From Bacillus sp. Y1 (GTDB lineage Bacteria; Bacillota; Bacilli; Bacillales; Cytobacillaceae): a DNA stretch of 64,000 nt. Every line of letters begins with the position of its first letter. Within the stretch, counting starts at the first letter, position 1. A program made the translations under genes and the position numbers. Positions 56,093 to 64,000 of this stretch are shown here, one piece after another. The notes beneath the pieces are model-generated. The model had not been told where the DNA came from, searched no databases, and was given only the letters and a program-made list of their open reading frames with translations. The DNA lies in assembly GCF_003586445.1 (NCBI RefSeq), contig NZ_CP030028.1, forward strand, positions 3,300,501-3,364,500, written 5' to 3'.

Positions 56093-56554
56093 ATGCAAAA
56101 GGTTGTTGAGGGAATTAATCATTGGATAAAGAGATTACCAGAAGAGTACAACTCTATGTCTGAAAAAGAAATTTCTAATCGACCATTACCGAATAAATGG
56201 TCTAAAAAAGAGATTTTAGGACATCTTTGTGACTCTGCGATAAATAATATTGAAAGGTTTATAAAAATTCAATATGAAGAACCAGTGTATGTTATTCAAT
56301 CGTATAATCAAGACCATTGGGTAGTGGTTCAGAATTATCAAGATAGACCACTTGATGAAATAGTAAACCTTTTTCAGACATTAAATAAGCAAGTTGTTAA
56401 TATTGTTAAGAATATTCCTAACGAAAAGCTATCCAACCTTTGTGACATAGGAATTAATCAACATAAGACACTAGAGTGGCTTATACAAGATTATCTTGAG
56501 CATATGGAACACCATATCCACAATCAAATCTTAATTGAAAATATTGACTTATAA
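56093..56554 (+). CDS. DinB-like superfamily protein
   Basis: 153 aa, four-helix bundle of the DinB/YfiT type. Conserved RPLPNKWSKKEILGHLCD holds the first His, and LIQDYLEHMEHHIHNQI the C-terminal His residues, a putative metal triad. Some relatives are thiol transferases (bacillithiol, mycothiol); nothing here shows the substrate. TTAGGGGGAG precedes the ATG. Confidence 0.82.
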   Translation: MQKVVEGINHWIKRLPEEYNSMSEKEISNRPLPNKWSKKEILGHLCDSAINNIERFIKIQYEEPVYVIQSYNQDHWVVVQNYQDRPLDEIVNLFQTLNKQVVNIVKNIPNEKLSNLCDIGINQHKTLEWLIQDYLEHMEHHIHNQILIENIDL

Positions 56555-56673
56555 ATTTAGTTCTTATTAAAGTAAAGGGCTAATTGTGGAATAAGGCTTA
56601 GATTTTAAACGACTTTATTGTTTTTCAATTTAAGCAATGTAATTCACAATACAAAGATATTAAACAACTATTA

Positions 56674-56710
56674 AAAACACCGTCTAGGTTAACTGGACGG
56701 TGTTTTATTA
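56674..56710 (+). terminator. Terminator after the DinB-like gene
   Basis: AACACCGTC and GACGGTGTT pair around TAGGTTAACTG, followed by TTATT. The remaining bases between 56555 and 56825 hold no other gene I can see. Confidence 0.8.
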
Positions 56711-56825
56711 CTCTTTGACACTAACATTGACGGTAAGTTACCTTTACGACTAAGCTTTTTTTTGTTTTAATTTTCTTCAGAATGGTAAAATTAAGTAAAA
56801 CACTTTGTATCGGAGGGATGTTTGC

Positions 56826-57749
56826 CTGAGAAAAGCACTCCGTTTCCTTTTTGCCTTTTTTTTATTTTTGATCACGTTTGGCCTTTATTTTACGAATCGG
56901 ATCATGTATATGAGAACAAAGGATCCCCTTTTCGTTGTTGATCGGGAACAGACGGCAGGTCGTTACAACCCTGATGATTTTGATCGAATTCCTAAACGCG
57001 AAGTACTCATTACTTCACCATTTGGATACCAATTAAAAGCCATTGTGCTGGAGCCACATCATACAAAGAAGTACGTGATTATTTGTCATGGCGTTACCGA
57101 AAACAAAATCAATTCCATTAAATACATGAATTTGTTTATCGAAAGAGGTTTTAACGCGGTTATTTATGACCACCGTCGTCACGGAGAATCTGGAGGAAAA
57201 ACCACCAGCTACGGTCATTATGAAAAATTCGATTTAAAAGCGATTGTTGACTGGTTAAAAGCAGACCAAGGCCCACATCTCCTTCTTGGTATTCATGGGG
57301 AATCAATGGGTGCCGCAACCATGCTATTGTATGCAGGAATGCTTGAGGATGGGGCAGATTTTTACATCGCTGATTGTCCCTTCTCTGACTTTAAGACGCA
57401 GCTTGCTTATCGTTTAAATAGAGAATTAAAGCTTCCTGGAAAGGTGTTTCTTCCTGTCGCAGATTTGTTCCTGCGAATGCGCGATCGCTACTCCTTACAA
57501 AGTATCGCTCCGATTACCGTTATTGACTCGATTAAAAAACCGATTCTTTTTATTCACAGCAAAAAGGATGATTTTATTCTACCAACGATGACACAAGCCT
57601 TGTATGAAAAGAAGAAGGGACCCAAAAAATTATTTCTCGCTGAAAATGGGGTCCATGCCCAATCACTGAATGAAAACAAAGAGGACTACGAACAGGTGAT
57701 TGATGAATTTCTCCATGACTTTGTGTTCTCTCCTCTATTAAGTGAGTAA
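56826..57749 (+). CDS. yqkD: Alpha/beta hydrolase YqkD
   Basis: About 307 aa. N-terminal membrane anchor (ALRFLFAFFLFLITFGLYF), then an alpha/beta hydrolase with YVIICHGVTENKINS (oxyanion loop), VIYDHRRHGESGGKTTSYG, nucleophile elbow GIHGESMGAATM, Asp in HSKKDDFILP and His in AENGVHAQSL. Very close to B. subtilis YqkD in every block. No ATG, GTG or correctly spaced TTG fits the ribosome site; CTG at 56826, nine bases after GGAGG, is the best start. A TTG at 56805 lies before the site. Substrate unknown. Confidence 0.85.
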   Translation: MRKALRFLFAFFLFLITFGLYFTNRIMYMRTKDPLFVVDREQTAGRYNPDDFDRIPKREVLITSPFGYQLKAIVLEPHHTKKYVIICHGVTENKINSIKYMNLFIERGFNAVIYDHRRHGESGGKTTSYGHYEKFDLKAIVDWLKADQGPHLLLGIHGESMGAATMLLYAGMLEDGADFYIADCPFSDFKTQLAYRLNRELKLPGKVFLPVADLFLRMRDRYSLQSIAPITVIDSIKKPILFIHSKKDDFILPTMTQALYEKKKGPKKLFLAENGVHAQSLNENKEDYEQVIDEFLHDFVFSPLLSE

Positions 57750-57750
57750 T

Positions 57751-57790
57751 AAAACACAAGCCGAGACTTCTCTAGCGTCTCGGCTTCTCT
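57751..57790. terminator. Bidirectional terminator between yqkD and the lipoprotein gene
   Basis: AAGCCGAGAC and GTCTCGGCTT pair around TTCTCTAGC, with A-rich and T-rich flanks. It overlaps the last codons of the lipoprotein gene. Confidence 0.8.
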
Positions 57791-58302
57791 TCTGCAATGA
57801 CTTTCTTTTCCTTATCTAGTGCCCGAATATAAGGGTATTTTTTCATTTCAAAAAAATACCTCTTTCCTTCTTTTTCGATTATGGTTAAATTGACGTATTG
57901 ATTGCCAGTTTCCGATCCTTCAATAGATACAATGTCCGCACTTTCTATCTGTCCATATGTAAGCTGAAATCTACTCAGAATTTTCCCCTGACTACTATAA
58001 TCATATATATCTCGGTAATAGACGGTTAGTGGGTTAGTTCCTTTATATTCCCAATGATTACCACCTTCATTCGTCCAGCCTTTCTCTTCATCTCCCTCCA
58101 GGTATGCGATGCTTATCGCATCAAAATCTTCTCCTTCATGCTCTTGAGCAGTTGTATACATGATGATGGCTCCATCCGTAAGCTTTTCTTCTACAATCGT
58201 TTCTTTTACTTCAAAAGGCACTGCCACTTCTATAGTTGCTGCCCGACATGATGTGAGTAGAATAGCAATACCAATTAGCAGTATTCCTCGCCAATTTCGC
58301 AT
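57772..58302 (-). CDS. Putative lipoprotein of unknown function
   Basis: 176 aa. Signal peptide with lipobox (ILLIGIAILLTSC, Cys at about 19), so it is predicted to be lipid-anchored outside the membrane. The mature part is acidic, with YLEGDEEKGWTNEGGNHWEY, YRDIYDYSSQGKI and a C-terminal basic end. I do not recognise a family. It lies between yqkD and yqkB, convergent with yqkD. Confidence 0.75.
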   Translation of the reverse strand: MRNWRGILLIGIAILLTSCRAATIEVAVPFEVKETIVEEKLTDGAIIMYTTAQEHEGEDFDAISIAYLEGDEEKGWTNEGGNHWEYKGTNPLTVYYRDIYDYSSQGKILSRFQLTYGQIESADIVSIEGSETGNQYVNLTIIEKEGKRYFFEMKKYPYIRALDKEKKVIAEEKPRR

Positions 58303-58365
58303 ATCATCCCCCCACTATCAGTGAATGTAAGAAACATCCAAAAAATGCTAATTTTCTATAAAAAG

Positions 58366-58395
58366 AAAAACAGATCCACTTTTGTAGTAGATCTG
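58366..58395 (-). terminator. Terminator after yqkB
   Basis: On the minus strand CAGATCTACT and AGTGGATCTG pair (one G-T pair) around ACAAA, followed by TTTTTC. Confidence 0.8.
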
Positions 58396-58399
58396 CTCG

Positions 58400-58738
58400 T
58401 TAAATAGTTCTATTTGTTTTATCGACAAAGGCCATTCTTGGGTTTAGGTATTGTCCTACACTTTTTAATTGGAATGTATTTGAGTCTTTAGAGAAATCAA
58501 TTTTTAGTTCTTCATCAAGAAATACTGCCTTTGATTTTTCGATATACACCGTTTGCTCGTTCGTTTCAATGGCTGTATCATCATCCTCATCCAGCTCATT
58601 CACTAACCATAGAGTTGGTACGCCACTTACTACACACCCACAGCCTTCTATATCGTACTTTAGCTTCAAAAAGCCTTGCTTTCCATTTATTTTCTCGCTA
58701 ATTTTTTTTGCTGCTATTTCTGTTATCGTAATATTCAT
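58400..58738 (-). CDS. yqkB: YqkB, HesB/IscA-like iron-sulfur biogenesis protein
   Basis: 112 aa. HesB-like fold with KLKYDIEGCGCVVSGV carrying the CxC, and VYIEKSKAVFLDEEL. It matches YqkB; it lacks the C-terminal CGCG cysteines of true A-type carriers, so cluster transfer is uncertain. ATG at 58738 follows GGAGG by eight bases. Confidence 0.85.
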   Translation of the reverse strand: MNITITEIAAKKISEKINGKQGFLKLKYDIEGCGCVVSGVPTLWLVNELDEDDDTAIETNEQTVYIEKSKAVFLDEELKIDFSKDSNTFQLKSVGQYLNPRMAFVDKTNRTI

Positions 58739-58885
58739 CGTCTGTTCCTCCAGCTTTTCATCATGTTTCCTATGTCACTTCATATAATCATTGTAACATA
58801 GCGTTTTTTTATTGCCCTATGATTTGCTTTTCGGCAATGAATTCTTTACGAGATTTATTACATTTTTTTGGTAGGAGTGGTCAGT

Positions 58886-59095
58886 TTGTCGAAGGTTCAG
58901 ATTAAAGTAATGGACAACGGTTCTTTCCGTGTGACTGGTGAGGTTGAATTGATTGATATGGACGGAAATGTATTTGAAACGAAACCCACGTTCTCTTTAT
59001 GCCGTTGTGGTCTCTCATCCAAACGTCCCTTTTGCGATGGAGCGCATAAAGGAAAGTTTCAGGCCCGTGATCGCGCAGTAAAAACTCCTGAATAA
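58886..59095 (+). CDS. CDGSH iron-sulfur domain protein
   Basis: 69 aa from TTG at 58886, eight bases after AGGAG; the frame is open upstream to 58868. The cluster motif is CRCGLSSKRPFCDGAHKG: three Cys and one His bind a redox-active [2Fe-2S] cluster (mitoNEET type). Small soluble electron or cluster carrier; partner unknown. Faces the yolD-polY2 pair. Confidence 0.88.
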   Translation: MSKVQIKVMDNGSFRVTGEVELIDMDGNVFETKPTFSLCRCGLSSKRPFCDGAHKGKFQARDRAVKTPE

Positions 59096-59129
59096 TCTTC
59101 AAGTAGCGGTTTCCTTTCGGAGACTGCTC

Positions 59130-59462
59130 TTACTCTTTCATTTGTACATCTACAATGCTCGAAAGGGGGACTCGGTGAACCTCCCCAAAATGATCAACAA
59201 TATGAAGCCTTTGCTGAAGCTCATCCCAATAATGGATTTGTCCGATAATCAATTCGTGCTTCCGGTAACGATAATGAGTGACCATCACCGCTTGATGCTC
59301 CTCCATCGCCGCTAATAACAGATGGTTCATCTCCTCCAGCTTTTGTTCATCCATCTCTTTTTCTTTCTCGTAAGAATCCTCTTCCGCCCAATCGCGCAAT
59401 AGCTTAACATGCTCAGGAAGCATCATTGATGTCCACTTGATTCTTCCTCTATCTCGAATCAT
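59130..59462 (-). CDS. yqjX: YolD-like protein (YqjX)
   Basis: 110 aa. RDRGRIKWTSMMLPEHVKLLR at the start is the YolD-domain signature; the second half (QIHYWDELQQRLHIVDHFGE, VPLSSIVDV) is a small beta domain. YolD proteins are encoded beside Y-family polymerases and UvrX, with a proposed UmuD-like partner role. It follows polY2 by 12 bp in the same SOS-controlled unit. Confidence 0.85.
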   Translation of the reverse strand: MIRDRGRIKWTSMMLPEHVKLLRDWAEEDSYEKEKEMDEQKLEEMNHLLLAAMEEHQAVMVTHYRYRKHELIIGQIHYWDELQQRLHIVDHFGEVHRVPLSSIVDVQMKE

Positions 59463-59474
59463 CCTTGTTCCTCC

Positions 59475-60734
59475 TTACCTCTTATGACCGCCAACTAGCT
59501 TGGCACGATGCTTCGCCGTTCCCGCTGCTGTATACGATACCGCACGCAATAGAGCGCCATGTCCGTACCGATTGCGGATACGGTCCACAACATACCCGAG
59601 CTCTCGTTCCTTCCAGCCATTCGGTTCAAAAATATTTAACTGATAGTCTGTATCATCACAAATATTGCTAAGGGCGATGGAGATTTTCCGTACCGTTTTT
59701 CCTTCGTAGTGCTCCGCAAATAGACGTAGACAAACGTCATACAGCTCCATCGTCACGTTTGTCGGTACCTCAATTGACCGCGAACGGTAAAAGCCTCCAC
59801 CGAACTCGTCCTGACTATAACCAATGCCGAAGCTAATCGTTCGACCTGCCTTCTTATGGGTTCTTGCTCTTCTCGCAACCTCTTCACACATTTCTAGAAT
59901 GACGCGTTTGATTTCTACTTCCTCTTTATAATCACGAAGCAAAATTTGACTCTTTCCAAAACTAATTTGTCCCTCCATAATCGGTGCTCCAATTTCGGAT
60001 AAATCCACTCCCCACGCATGATGGTACAGTTGATTTCCCATAATCCCAAACTTTTTCTCAAGCTTTTTCAAATCAAAGCGAGCAAGCTGACCAACCGTAA
60101 AAATTCCCATTCCATTTAATGTTTTCTCTACCCTTCTTCCAATTCCCCACATCTCACGTAAAGGAGAAACATTCCAAAGCTTTGTTTTTACATCCTCGTA
60201 CGTCCATTCAGCAATTCCCTTCTTTTTCGCTTCCAAATCAAGACAAAGCTTTGATAGTAGCATGTTCGGACCAATTCCAATCGCACAGGGCAGCTGAAAT
60301 TCTCGCTCAATATCATCACGAATCTTCTGTGCAACCGTCCATGCATCTCCCCATAAATGAAGGGCTCCATCAATTTTTAGAAAGCTCTCATCGACGCTAT
60401 ACGTATGAATAGCCTCTTTTGGAACGTAACGATGAAACACCTTCGTAATTTCAGTGGAAATACGTAAATAAGTAGCCATTTTCGGCTCAACTACTTGAAT
60501 TTTCGGATCGTCTGGAATTTCAAACTTCCTTGATCCGGTTTTAATACCAAATTCCTTCTTTAACTTCGGTGATGCAGCTAATACAATACTTCCCTCTCGC
60601 TCTTTATCTCCAATCACTGCCAAATAACACTCAAGTGGATCTAACCCTTCAATAACAGCTGAACAGCTAGCATAAAAACTCTTCATGTCCACACATAAAA
60701 TGGTTTGATGGGGCAACTCACTGTAATTAATCAT
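59475..60734 (-). CDS. polY2: Y-family DNA polymerase PolY2 (YqjW)
   Basis: 419 aa from ATG at 60734. Palm motifs LCVDMKSFYASC (metal Asp) and YSVDESFLKIDG (SxDE) are intact; fingers, thumb with MWGIGRRVEKTLNGMGI helix-hairpin-helix and a little-finger domain follow. It performs error-prone lesion bypass. LexA boxes in its promoter and the neighbouring yolD and yqzH genes match B. subtilis yqjW. Related to UvrX. Confidence 0.93.
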   Translation of the reverse strand: MINYSELPHQTILCVDMKSFYASCSAVIEGLDPLECYLAVIGDKEREGSIVLAASPKLKKEFGIKTGSRKFEIPDDPKIQVVEPKMATYLRISTEITKVFHRYVPKEAIHTYSVDESFLKIDGALHLWGDAWTVAQKIRDDIEREFQLPCAIGIGPNMLLSKLCLDLEAKKKGIAEWTYEDVKTKLWNVSPLREMWGIGRRVEKTLNGMGIFTVGQLARFDLKKLEKKFGIMGNQLYHHAWGVDLSEIGAPIMEGQISFGKSQILLRDYKEEVEIKRVILEMCEEVARRARTHKKAGRTISFGIGYSQDEFGGGFYRSRSIEVPTNVTMELYDVCLRLFAEHYEGKTVRKISIALSNICDDTDYQLNIFEPNGWKERELGYVVDRIRNRYGHGALLRAVSYTAAGTAKHRAKLVGGHKR

Positions 60735-60763
60735 CGTGTTCTCTCTCTCCCAAACATCAAATA

Positions 60764-60777
60764 GGAACATTCGTTCT
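60764..60777 (-). promoter_or_regulatory. LexA (DinR) box near the polY2 start
   Basis: On the minus strand AGAACGAATGTTCC: GAAC and GTTC with the four-base spacing of the Bacillus SOS box CGAAC, 4 bp, GTTCG. Confidence 0.7.
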
Positions 60778-60796
60778 CTTTTTTTAGTATATTCTT

Positions 60797-60825
60797 ATAT
60801 TAAGCGAATATACGTTCGGTTTCAA
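60797..60825 (-). promoter_or_regulatory. polY2 promoter with embedded LexA box
   Basis: On the minus strand TTGAAA (60820-60825), 17 bp, TAATAT (60797-60802). The spacer carries CGAAC-GTAT-ATTCG (60805-60818), a LexA box with one mismatch. With the box at 60764-60777 this gives two operators for tight SOS control. Confidence 0.8.
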
Positions 60826-60895
60826 TGGAAATTTTATTCTATTTCCTTTTGTGAATATTGGTAAGTTATAATGGCTAAAGAAGAGGTGCAAAGGA

Positions 60896-61072
60896 ATGGA
60901 GAAGAAACTTATTTATAAAATGCTTAGGCAATGCTTTCAGCAGTACGAGCATGAGGCAAGTGAAGAGGACTATGAGAAGTTATGCGAACGGGTGGTTGAA
61001 GAAGCCGAAGGAGCTCAAGTTGCTTTATATGAACTCATTAATGACGTCGTATACGAATACCTAACCAATTAA
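60896..61072 (+). CDS. yqzH: YqzH, small SOS-associated protein
   Basis: 58 aa: MEKKLIYKMLRQCFQQYEHE at the start, an acidic middle (SEEDYEKLCERVVEEAEGAQ) and ALYELINDVVYEYLTN at the end. It matches the YqzH family by length, composition and its place divergent from polY2. ATG at 60896 follows GAGGTGCAAAGGA. A TATAAT box lies at 60866-60871. The shared upstream region holds the LexA boxes. Function is unknown. Confidence 0.82.
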   Translation: MEKKLIYKMLRQCFQQYEHEASEEDYEKLCERVVEEAEGAQVALYELINDVVYEYLTN

Positions 61073-61106
61073 AAAAATCACCTATTATAAAGGTGATTTT
61101 TATTTT
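61073..61106. terminator. Bidirectional terminator between yqzH and yqjQ
   Basis: AAAATCACCT and AGGTGATTTT pair around ATTATAA, with T and A tracts outside, for convergent genes. Confidence 0.87.
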
Positions 61107-61891
61107 TTATCGAAAAAGCCGCCAACAAAGCGTTCAGCTAACCCTGGGATGAGATTGTAGATGGTACTCCCCATATTCATCCAGCCTGGAAGGTTAAGCT
61201 CACGCTTAGGGTTGAGCATTAATTGAATAATTTTATCGGCAACATAATCCGATTTCAGCATGAATCGATTCACGTTTTTCACGTAGTTTCCTGATTTATC
61301 AGCAATTGAAAAGAAATTGGTTTCAATCGGACCAGGGTTTACCGCCGATACACGTATATTTGATTTTGCAAGCTCTAGTCGTAAGCTATTCGTAAATCCT
61401 AACACTGCATGCTTCGTAGCCGAATATCCACTGGACTTAGGAGTGGCAAGCTTTCCCGCCTGTGAGGCAATATTAATGATATGACCTGAATTTTGAGCCA
61501 TCATCACAGGAAGAACCTCTTTCGTACAAGCCATTAAACCGAGTACGTTCACTTGAAACATTTTTTCAATATCAGCAAAATCGGCCTCATGGAAGGAATC
61601 AAACACGCCAAACCCAGCATTGTTTACGAGAATATCGATATGGCCAACCTCTTGTTTAATTTGTGAAAACACCTGTTGAACCTGATCGATATCACCAACA
61701 TCCAACTGAAAAAACAAGGCATTCGTACCTGTTTTTTGGTTAATTTTTTCACCGATTGTTTGTAGCTTGTCAATAGAGCGAGCTACAAGAATGGGTCGTG
61801 CTCCGCGCTCAGCCGCCATAAGAGCCACCTTTTCTCCTATCCCTGATGAAGCTCCTGTTATAACAATATGTTTCCCTTTTAATTGTTCCAA
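61100..61891 (-). CDS. yqjQ: Short-chain dehydrogenase YqjQ
   Basis: 263 aa from TTG at 61891 (MEQLKGKHIVITGASSGIG), which aligns with the start of B. subtilis YqjQ; an ATG at 61903 in frame is the alternative. SDR motifs: TGASSGIG for NADP binding, NNAGFG, catalytic Ser in NIASQAGKLA and YSATK (YxxxK). Ends with the hydrophobic STIYNLIPGLAERFVGG. Substrate unknown. Confidence 0.9.
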   Translation of the reverse strand: MEQLKGKHIVITGASSGIGEKVALMAAERGARPILVARSIDKLQTIGEKINQKTGTNALFFQLDVGDIDQVQQVFSQIKQEVGHIDILVNNAGFGVFDSFHEADFADIEKMFQVNVLGLMACTKEVLPVMMAQNSGHIINIASQAGKLATPKSSGYSATKHAVLGFTNSLRLELAKSNIRVSAVNPGPIETNFFSIADKSGNYVKNVNRFMLKSDYVADKIIQLMLNPKRELNLPGWMNMGSTIYNLIPGLAERFVGGFFDKK

Positions 61892-61973
61892 TACAATCAC
61901 CATCTTCTTATCTATGTAGCATTTGTCGAGCTACATATAACTTACCACAAACCCTTAAAAAAAAGCTAAAAAA

Positions 61974-63377
61974 TCATGCATACGTATTCACTACCTCGAT
62001 TAGCTTTCTTACGCCTACCCTCAACTGCTCTTCATTGGCGTAAGAATAACTCAAACGAAGCGAAGAGGAAAATCCTTGTTGCAAGGGATCACAAATCAAT
62101 CCAGGAACAAAGGAAACTGAATTCTCCATCGCTTTCGGTAACAATTTTTCTGTCGGAAGAGGGTCAGGAAGCTGAACCCATAAATTTAACCCTCCATCAG
62201 GACTTACCCAGCTCCAATTCGTCTTCTGTAATTCTTCCTCCATAATTTCCTTACGAATTTGCAGAGCAATTCTAAGTTTTTCTAGGTGCTGCTGCAGCCG
62301 GGGAGAGGAAAAATAATGAAGAAAGATTTTTTGATTAAGTAGTGGGGAGCCATTATCGGCAAGTGCTTTCACTGTAAGCAAGCCATCTTTCAAGGCAGGT
62401 GGAACAATACAAGCTGCCACACGTAGTCCAGGTGAAACATATTTGCAAAAGCTTCTCACATAAATGACGACACCAGCTGTATCAAATGTATAAAGAGGCG
62501 GTGGTGGAGCTTTTTCGAAATAAATATCGTGATACGCATCGTCCTCAACAATTAAACAGTTGTATCGTTCAGCTAATTCCACTAACTTCTTTCGTTGTGC
62601 CGTTGGGACCGTATAACCGGTTGGATTATGAAAGGTTGGGTTCACATAAAACAGTCTCGGCTTGTATTTTTTCATAAGCATTTCAACTTGCTCTAAATCA
62701 TAGCCATAAGGCTGAATATCGATCGCTATCAAATGGGCATCCTGGCTTTTAAAAATATCAATTGCAGCACTATAGCTTGGCCGCTCCAGTAACACCGTAT
62801 CTCTTGGTTTAATAAATAATTGAGAGATTAGATGGAGAGCTTGCTGAGAGCCTGAAGTGATGAGGATATCATTAAGAGAAAGATGAGTTTTATAGCGTTT
62901 AATAAAATAGTTCGCCAATGTATCACGCAGCTCCATATCCCCTTGTACGGTAGAGTAGGTAGAAAGCACCTTAGGATACAAATCAAAAACCTTTTTTACA
63001 TAATCGGATAAGAAGTGATTTGGCAATAGATTAGGATCAATTAATGCTTGTGAAAACTGATATTGAACGCTTTGCTGATGTATGTCAGATAGGTTATATG
63101 TTTTCTCATTAGCTCGAAGCAAAGAGGGACCATCTAAAGGGGGTGTGGAACTTCCTTGAACATAATAACCAGACTTATCTTTTACAAACACCTTACCTTG
63201 TTGCTTCAGCATTTGATAAGCTTTGAAAACGGTCAGCCGATGAACGTTCATTTCCAATGACAATTCACGAATCGACGGCAACTTGTCACCAGTCTTCCAG
63301 TCCGAACGCTCTATTCTTTTCCATAAATACTCGTATACTTCCTCAAAAAGATACTTTCGTTGTGCGTGTTTACTCAT
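61974..63377 (-). CDS. MocR-family regulator (second copy)
   Basis: 467 aa. GntR winged helix at about 10-75 (GDKLPSIRELSLEMNVHRLT) and aminotransferase fold domain at about 105-467 with the PLP lysine in YVRSFCKYVSPGLRVA and PTFHNPTGYTVP. Only distantly like the first MocR at 51.4 kb, although both face an EamA exporter. The effector is probably an amine or amino acid reacting with PLP, but this is inference. Confidence 0.87.
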   Translation of the reverse strand: MSKHAQRKYLFEEVYEYLWKRIERSDWKTGDKLPSIRELSLEMNVHRLTVFKAYQMLKQQGKVFVKDKSGYYVQGSSTPPLDGPSLLRANEKTYNLSDIHQQSVQYQFSQALIDPNLLPNHFLSDYVKKVFDLYPKVLSTYSTVQGDMELRDTLANYFIKRYKTHLSLNDILITSGSQQALHLISQLFIKPRDTVLLERPSYSAAIDIFKSQDAHLIAIDIQPYGYDLEQVEMLMKKYKPRLFYVNPTFHNPTGYTVPTAQRKKLVELAERYNCLIVEDDAYHDIYFEKAPPPPLYTFDTAGVVIYVRSFCKYVSPGLRVAACIVPPALKDGLLTVKALADNGSPLLNQKIFLHYFSSPRLQQHLEKLRIALQIRKEIMEEELQKTNWSWVSPDGGLNLWVQLPDPLPTEKLLPKAMENSVSFVPGLICDPLQQGFSSSLRLSYSYANEEQLRVGVRKLIEVVNTYA

Positions 63378-63424
63378 TAAGACACCCCCTTATGATGTTT
63401 GATTGTAACATAATTTACCATCAT

Positions 63425-63469
63425 CTGTTCTGTTCATCTAAAACTGTTCTATTCTTCTAGCGGTATGAT
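63425..63469 (+). promoter_or_regulatory. Operator and promoter candidate between second mocR and EamA
   Basis: CTGTTCT occurs twice as a direct repeat (63425-63431 and 63444-63450, 19 bp apart). A TATGAT -10 box lies at 63464-63469 with no good -35, as expected where a MocR protein activates the exporter. Confidence 0.45.
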
Positions 63470-63491
63470 TAGTGGCAAGGAGGAATGGAGA

Positions 63492-64000
63492 ATGATTATT
63501 TTGTTTTATTTACTTATGTGCTTTATCTTTGGAACCACCTTTTTAGCGATTAAAATAGGTGTAGATGCGGGAATCCCACCTTTTTTCGGTGCAGGACTTC
63601 GATTTTTCAGTGCCGGGTTTCTATTAATTCTATTTATGAGGTGGAAGGACAAGATTTCTTTAAAAATACTTTTTAGAAAAGAGCTCTTTTTTACTGGGGT
63701 AGGGTTAACGTTTGGAACATTCGCCACATTATATTGGGCTGAACAGTATGTTTCTTCAGGAGTAGCAGCGGTTCTATCGGCAACAGGACCAATGATGATT
63801 TTAATCATATCTTCGCTCTTGCTAAAACAAAAAACGTCTTATACATCCATGATAGGATGTATGATTGGATTGGCTGGAGTAGTCGTGTTAATTTTACCGA
63901 GCATTTCTTTAAACGTACATTTCTTATGGATCATGGGATGTCTAGCAATCGTAGTAGGTGAAGTGTTTTATGCTTCAGGGACGATTTATACCAAACAGGT
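63492..64000 (+). CDS. EamA-family exporter (partial)
   Basis: Cut by the right edge; 169 codons are visible. Helices start LFYLLMCFIFGTTFLAIKIG and include the family motifs PPFFGAGLRFFSAG and VSSGVAAVLSATGPMMILI. ATG at 63492 follows GGAGGAATGGAGA. Divergent from the second MocR gene. Substrate unknown. Confidence 0.87.
   Translation, partial: MIILFYLLMCFIFGTTFLAIKIGVDAGIPPFFGAGLRFFSAGFLLILFMRWKDKISLKILFRKELFFTGVGLTFGTFATLYWAEQYVSSGVAAVLSATGPMMILIISSLLLKQKTSYTSMIGCMIGLAGVVVLILPSISLNVHFLWIMGCLAIVVGEVFYASGTIYTKQ

Overview
The window is a low-GC chromosomal segment of an endospore-forming Bacillaceae. The gene order follows the Bacillus subtilis arc from ypbH to yqjQ. Hallmarks are the sporulation blocks (dacF-spoIIAA-spoIIAB-sigF, spoVA genes, spmA-spmB-dacB, spoIIM, mciZ), the res cytochrome c maturation and redox-sensing locus, sigX-rsiX, scpA-scpB, fur and xerD. 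Promoter motifs readable by eye fit this: an ECF sigma-X autoregulatory promoter, a sigma-H promoter before dacF-spoIIA, a sigma-G promoter before spoVA, sigma-E-like promoters before dacB, spoIIM and mciZ, and LexA boxes before the Y-family polymerase. I cannot name the species from sequence alone.

Layout. 1-8 kb: mecB (cut by the left edge), a CarH/LitR-like cobalamin-binding MerR regulator, ypbG, a membrane protein, an AcuB-like CBS-ACT protein, ypbF, ypbE, ypbD, recS and ypbB. 8-14.3 kb: ferredoxin, ribU with its FMN riboswitch, ppaC, serA, a structured intergenic repeat, a PHP phosphatase and a LysM/M23 endopeptidase. 14.4-23 kb: rsiX/sigX, resE (carrying an apparent frameshift), resD, resC, resB, resA, rluB. 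23-32 kb: spmB, spmA, dacB, sodF, ypuI, a protein of unknown function, scpB, scpA, ypuF, an orphan ribT and lysA. 32-38 kb: a reduced spoVA operon (AA, AB, AEA, AF only), then sigF, spoIIAB, spoIIAA, dacF. 38-43 kb: nucleoside salvage (deoB, punA, pdp), xerD, yqzK. 43.0-43.4 kb: a 52-bp hairpin tandem repeat. 43.4-48.6 kb: fur, spoIIM, an acetyltransferase, endonuclease Q, nudF, mciZ, yqkF, yqkE. 48.7-56.6 kb: accessory material between the yqkE and yqkD neighbours: a ketone-body module (scoA-scoB and divergent mvaB), a MocR regulator with two EamA exporters, a decayed hydrolase, an IS3 remnant, an acetyltransferase and a DinB-like protein. 56.8-64 kb: yqkD, a lipoprotein, yqkB, a CDGSH protein, yolD, polY2, yqzH, yqjQ, and a second MocR/EamA pair cut by the right edge.

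How the genes work together. ResA-ResB-ResC mature c-type cytochromes under ResD-ResE; the resE reading frame is broken by an apparent 1-nt loss in a C tract. MvaB makes acetoacetate and acetyl-CoA, and ScoAB activates acetoacetate with CoA from succinyl-CoA. DeoB, PunA and Pdp route nucleosides into pentose phosphates. SpoIIAA and SpoIIAB gate SigF; DacF, SpoVA, SpmA, SpmB, DacB, SpoIIM and MciZ act later in spore formation. The observations I rate highest are the hairpin repeat array between yqzK and fur, the probable B12 light sensor, the resE frameshift, the missing core spoVA genes and the serA-proximal structured repeat.
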